Below, in pieces: positions 61,712 to 64,000 of a DNA stretch of 64,000 bases (its first letter is position 1; every line of letters begins with the position of its first letter). The stretch comes from Caballeronia sp. SL2Y3 (GTDB lineage Bacteria > Pseudomonadota > Gammaproteobacteria > Burkholderiales > Burkholderiaceae), in contig NZ_CP084262.1 of NCBI RefSeq assembly GCF_022879575.1, forward strand, positions 682,001-746,000, written 5' to 3'. The notes under the pieces were generated by a model. It saw nothing but the letters and a program-made list of their open reading frames with translations. It had not been told where the DNA came from and did no database searches. The position numbers were made by a program, and so were the translations under genes.

Positions 61712-63832
61712 ATGAACGACGTAACGCAAGCGCGCACGGCAGCGGCAAGCTCGCAGCCGACATGCATCGCTCCCGAACCGGCAGCGAACGAACAGGTCCC
61801 GGCTGAATCGGCGCAGTCGAATTGCGCAACCGACGCCCACGCGGTGCGCGCGGAACTCGCCCGGCTGGTGGCGCACGCGCGGACGGCCCGCCTCGCGCAA
61901 GACGCGCTCGCCGAGGCGCGAAGCCTCGTTGGCGATCACGCGCAAGACGCCGACTCGCGCCTTTTGCTATTGCAGTTGATGGAAATGGCCGGGCATGCCG
62001 AGGGCACGCTCGACGCCTGGCATGCGCTGTCGGCGGATTGCCCGGGCCATGCGGGCATCACGCGCGCTTACGCTCTGCGGCTCGTCAAGGAGAAGAAGGT
62101 CGATGCGGCGCTGGAATACATCGACCGCTGCATGCCGGAATCGCTCGACGACGCATCGGCGAACCTCACGCGGGCCGAGCTTCTCGCAGACGTGCGGGCG
62201 CACGAGGCGTCGGACGCGTTGTTCGAGCGCCTGATCGCGCGACACGACCGGCGCGACATCCGCATTGCCTTCGCCAAGCGGCTCGGCAAGCGCGGACGGC
62301 TGGCGCGGGCGGTCGCCGTGCTGGAACCGGTCGCCGCGTCGCTCGCGCCGGAGAGCAAGGCCGGGCGACTGGCGGCTGCGCTGGCGAGCGATTACGCGTT
62401 CTATCGACAGTATGAATCGGACGATGTGCTCGCGAGCGCCGACTTCAAGATCGTCGCGATGAAACACGCAATCCTGTCGTTTCGCCAGCGCGCCGTTCGC
62501 TGCGCGGACGGCGACGGGGCGAAAGCCATCGCGCTCTTGACGGGCAGCCTCGGACCGGGCGGCGCCGAGCGTCAGCTGACGCGGCTTGCCTGCCAGTTGC
62601 AGAAGGGAGCGCTGCATGGCGGCGCGTCTGCGGTGGCGAGTCGCGTCGAAGTGCTCGTGAGGCAGCATACGGAAGCCACGCGTGGGCCGAACGGTCAGCG
62701 GCTCGACTTCTTTCTCGGCACATTGAACGATGCGGGCGTTCCCGTCACGCAGATCAATGACCTGCCCGTCGTCGCGGACGGCGATCAATCCGTGACGGAT
62801 GCCAACCTGCTGCGCATGCTCGGCTATCTGCCGCCGCCGGTTCACTACGGCGTGGGACGCCTCGCACCGTACTTTCGCGAACGCCGCTTCGATGTGGTCA
62901 GCCTTTGGCAGGACGGCACGTGCCTGTTCGGCGCGCTCGCCGCCTTGCTGGCGGGCGTGCCGGTCATTCATCTCGTGTTTCGCGGGTTGCCGCCGAACAT
63001 TCGCCGGGAGCGCGACCGCCCCGAATACGCGGTGCTCTACCGGGCGCTGGCCGAAGTGCCCGGCGTCCACTTCGTCTGTAACAGCCGCACGGGGGCGCAG
63101 GCGTATGCCGCGTGGCTCGATCTGCCGCTCGCGCGGTTCCATGTGCTTTATAACGGCGTGCCCGAACTCGACACCACCGGTTCGATCGAGGACGTAGAGC
63201 GCTGGGAGGCGTTCGCAAAGAAGACCGCGGACGCAACGGAGACGATCGGCGGCGTCTTTCGCTTCGAGCCGGACAAGCGGCCGTCGTCATGGATCAGGCT
63301 CGCGGCGCGGTATCTGAAGAAGCGGCCGCGCGCGCGTTTCGTGATTGTCGGCGACGGCCGGTTGCAAGAGAAGGCCGTCGAGCTTGCGAACGAACTGGGC
63401 ATTTCGGGCCGGCTTCTGTTCGCGGGCTTGTCATCGCATGTGGGCTACTGGTATTCGAAGATGGACGCGAAAGTCTTGCTCTCGCGCTTCGAAGGGCTGC
63501 CGAACGTGCTGATCGAAGCGCAGATGCTCGGCGTCGCCACGCTTTCGACTCCCGCAGGCGGCGCGGGAGAGTGCTTCGTGGATGGCGTGACCGGGCACTT
63601 GCTCGAATGCGCCGATCAGCCCGACTTGCAGGCCGCCTGCGACAAGCTCGCCGCGCTCGTCGACCGCTGCAAGGCGGACGAGGCGACGCGTGAACATGCG
63701 CGTCATCGGGCGCGCATGCTCTTTTCGGTCAACGCGATGACGAGCAAGTTCGCCGAACTGTGCGCCTCGACGGTACGAGGCGCTGAGTCGATCGCGCAGG
63801 CCGACGAGCAGGAGAGCCCGCTTGTCGCGTGA
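61712..63832 (+). CDS. TPR-glycosyltransferase (GT4-like) fusion
   Basis: A 706-residue protein. The N-terminal about 250 residues are helical repeats (LLLLQLMEMAGHAEGTLDAW and LVKEKKVDAALEYIDRCM). From about 275 a GT-B glycosyltransferase begins with TGSLGPGGAERQLTRLA, the donor-type opening of GT4 enzymes. The C-terminal domain has RARFVIVGDGRLQEKA and SRFEGLPNVLIEAQMLG (about residue 590), the family's E-x7-E-like donor-binding motif. It transfers a sugar during polysaccharide assembly; specificity unknown. The repeats may dock it to the neighbouring TPR protein. Confidence 0.82.
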   Translation: MNDVTQARTAAASSQPTCIAPEPAANEQVPAESAQSNCATDAHAVRAELARLVAHARTARLAQDALAEARSLVGDHAQDADSRLLLLQLMEMAGHAEGTLDAWHALSADCPGHAGITRAYALRLVKEKKVDAALEYIDRCMPESLDDASANLTRAELLADVRAHEASDALFERLIARHDRRDIRIAFAKRLGKRGRLARAVAVLEPVAASLAPESKAGRLAAALASDYAFYRQYESDDVLASADFKIVAMKHAILSFRQRAVRCADGDGAKAIALLTGSLGPGGAERQLTRLACQLQKGALHGGASAVASRVEVLVRQHTEATRGPNGQRLDFFLGTLNDAGVPVTQINDLPVVADGDQSVTDANLLRMLGYLPPPVHYGVGRLAPYFRERRFDVVSLWQDGTCLFGALAALLAGVPVIHLVFRGLPPNIRRERDRPEYAVLYRALAEVPGVHFVCNSRTGAQAYAAWLDLPLARFHVLYNGVPELDTTGSIEDVERWEAFAKKTADATETIGGVFRFEPDKRPSSWIRLAARYLKKRPRARFVIVGDGRLQEKAVELANELGISGRLLFAGLSSHVGYWYSKMDAKVLLSRFEGLPNVLIEAQMLGVATLSTPAGGAGECFVDGVTGHLLECADQPDLQAACDKLAALVDRCKADEATREHARHRARMLFSVNAMTSKFAELCASTVRGAESIAQADEQESPLVA

Positions 63833-63883
63833 TGCATGCATGAGAGCGGCCGCGTGTGGCTCGATGGTTCAGAGAAGGATGCG

Positions 63884-64000
63884 ATGAAATCGTTGGCTCG
63901 TGAAATCTTCCCGGTGAAAGTCACCCGCGCGCGACCGTGCGCGGCGTTGCTGCTCGCTCTCGCCAGCGCGTGCTTCCTTCAGGGATGCGGCTTGCCGCGC
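63884..64000 (+). CDS. Partial exported lipoprotein at window edge, possible polysaccharide export protein
   Basis: The first 39 codons are present and run off the window. A basic n-region and hydrophobic core lead to FLQGCGLPR, a plausible lipobox with Cys at residue 35. GAGAAGGA lies 4 bp before the ATG. In this context a Wza-type outer-membrane export lipoprotein is likely, but only the signal region is visible. Confidence 0.6.
   Translation, partial: MKSLAREIFPVKVTRARPCAALLLALASACFLQGCGLPR

Noticed and set aside
1..64000. CRISPR arrays, tRNA or rRNA genes, insertion sequences or prophage
   Set aside because: I found no regularly spaced repeats, no cloverleaf-like sequence and no transposase, integrase or phage structural gene anywhere in the window.

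Overview
This is a GC-rich, gene-dense 64 kb window from a beta-proteobacterium. Gene content points to Burkholderiaceae, most likely Caballeronia, Paraburkholderia or Burkholderia. The indicators are IlvD/RraA-type sugar-acid catabolism, a gallate (4,5-extradiol) operon, an EmrAB/OprM-type tripartite pump, NodT-type outer-membrane lipoproteins and ACS/AAHS aromatic-acid transporters. This assignment is an inference from gene content; the window has no rRNA, tRNA or housekeeping marker to confirm it. I see no CRISPR array, integrase, transposase or phage module, so it reads as ordinary secondary-replicon or chromosomal metabolic DNA with several accessory islands.

Layout. 0.0-6.1 kb: two membrane proteins (one MarC), then a sugar-acid catabolic operon: IlvD/Edd dehydratase, RraA-fold probable aldolase, ACS-type transporter, LacI/GntR-type regulator. 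It is headed by two near-identical LacI-type operators. 6.1-15.3 kb: single genes, including NudC, a receiver-like protein without its phospho-acceptor, a GST, a DUF899 protein, an RlpA lipoprotein, a squalene-synthase-like enzyme, a LysR/hydrolase divergent pair and a class I FBP aldolase followed by a clear terminator. 15.5-17.9 kb: a large exported FhaB/TpsA-like protein with GLUG repeats. 18.1-26.8 kb: LysR regulator divergent from mmsA, nitronate monooxygenase, then a TauD-type dioxygenase with a complete sulfonate-type ABC importer that has two permeases. 26.8-36.5 kb: a class A PBP, a YjdM zinc-ribbon protein, periplasmic trehalase, and a drug-efflux operon divergent from its TetR repressor over two perfect palindromes. 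36.7-43.6 kb: an HbpS/GlcG-like exported protein, a BASS transporter, a Bcr/CflA-like MFS, a frameshifted MipA gene coupled to an esterase and a DUF4118 membrane protein, and a tandem pair of paralogous unknown proteins. 43.9-48.5 kb: a PAS-GGDEF-EAL protein and two tandem paralogous exported proteins, one with a natural His6 tract. 49.1-51.5 kb: a second TpsA/GLUG protein, paralogous to the first. 52.1-57.2 kb: a tightly coupled gallate-type operon: fused extradiol dioxygenase, AAHS transporter, LigJ, LigK and a leaderless ModA-like protein. 57.2-64.0 kb: an AT-richer leader with strong palindromes, then the start of an exopolysaccharide cluster: nucleotide-sugar dehydrogenase, SGNH-like/TPR protein, TPR-glycosyltransferase, and a truncated lipoprotein that may be the polysaccharide export protein.

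The items most worth following up are the two orphan TpsA/GLUG paralogs without a TpsB, the two tandem paralog pairs of unknown function, the phospho-site-less receiver, the SGNH-TPR protein in the polysaccharide locus, the ModA-like protein in the gallate operon, and the MipA frameshift.
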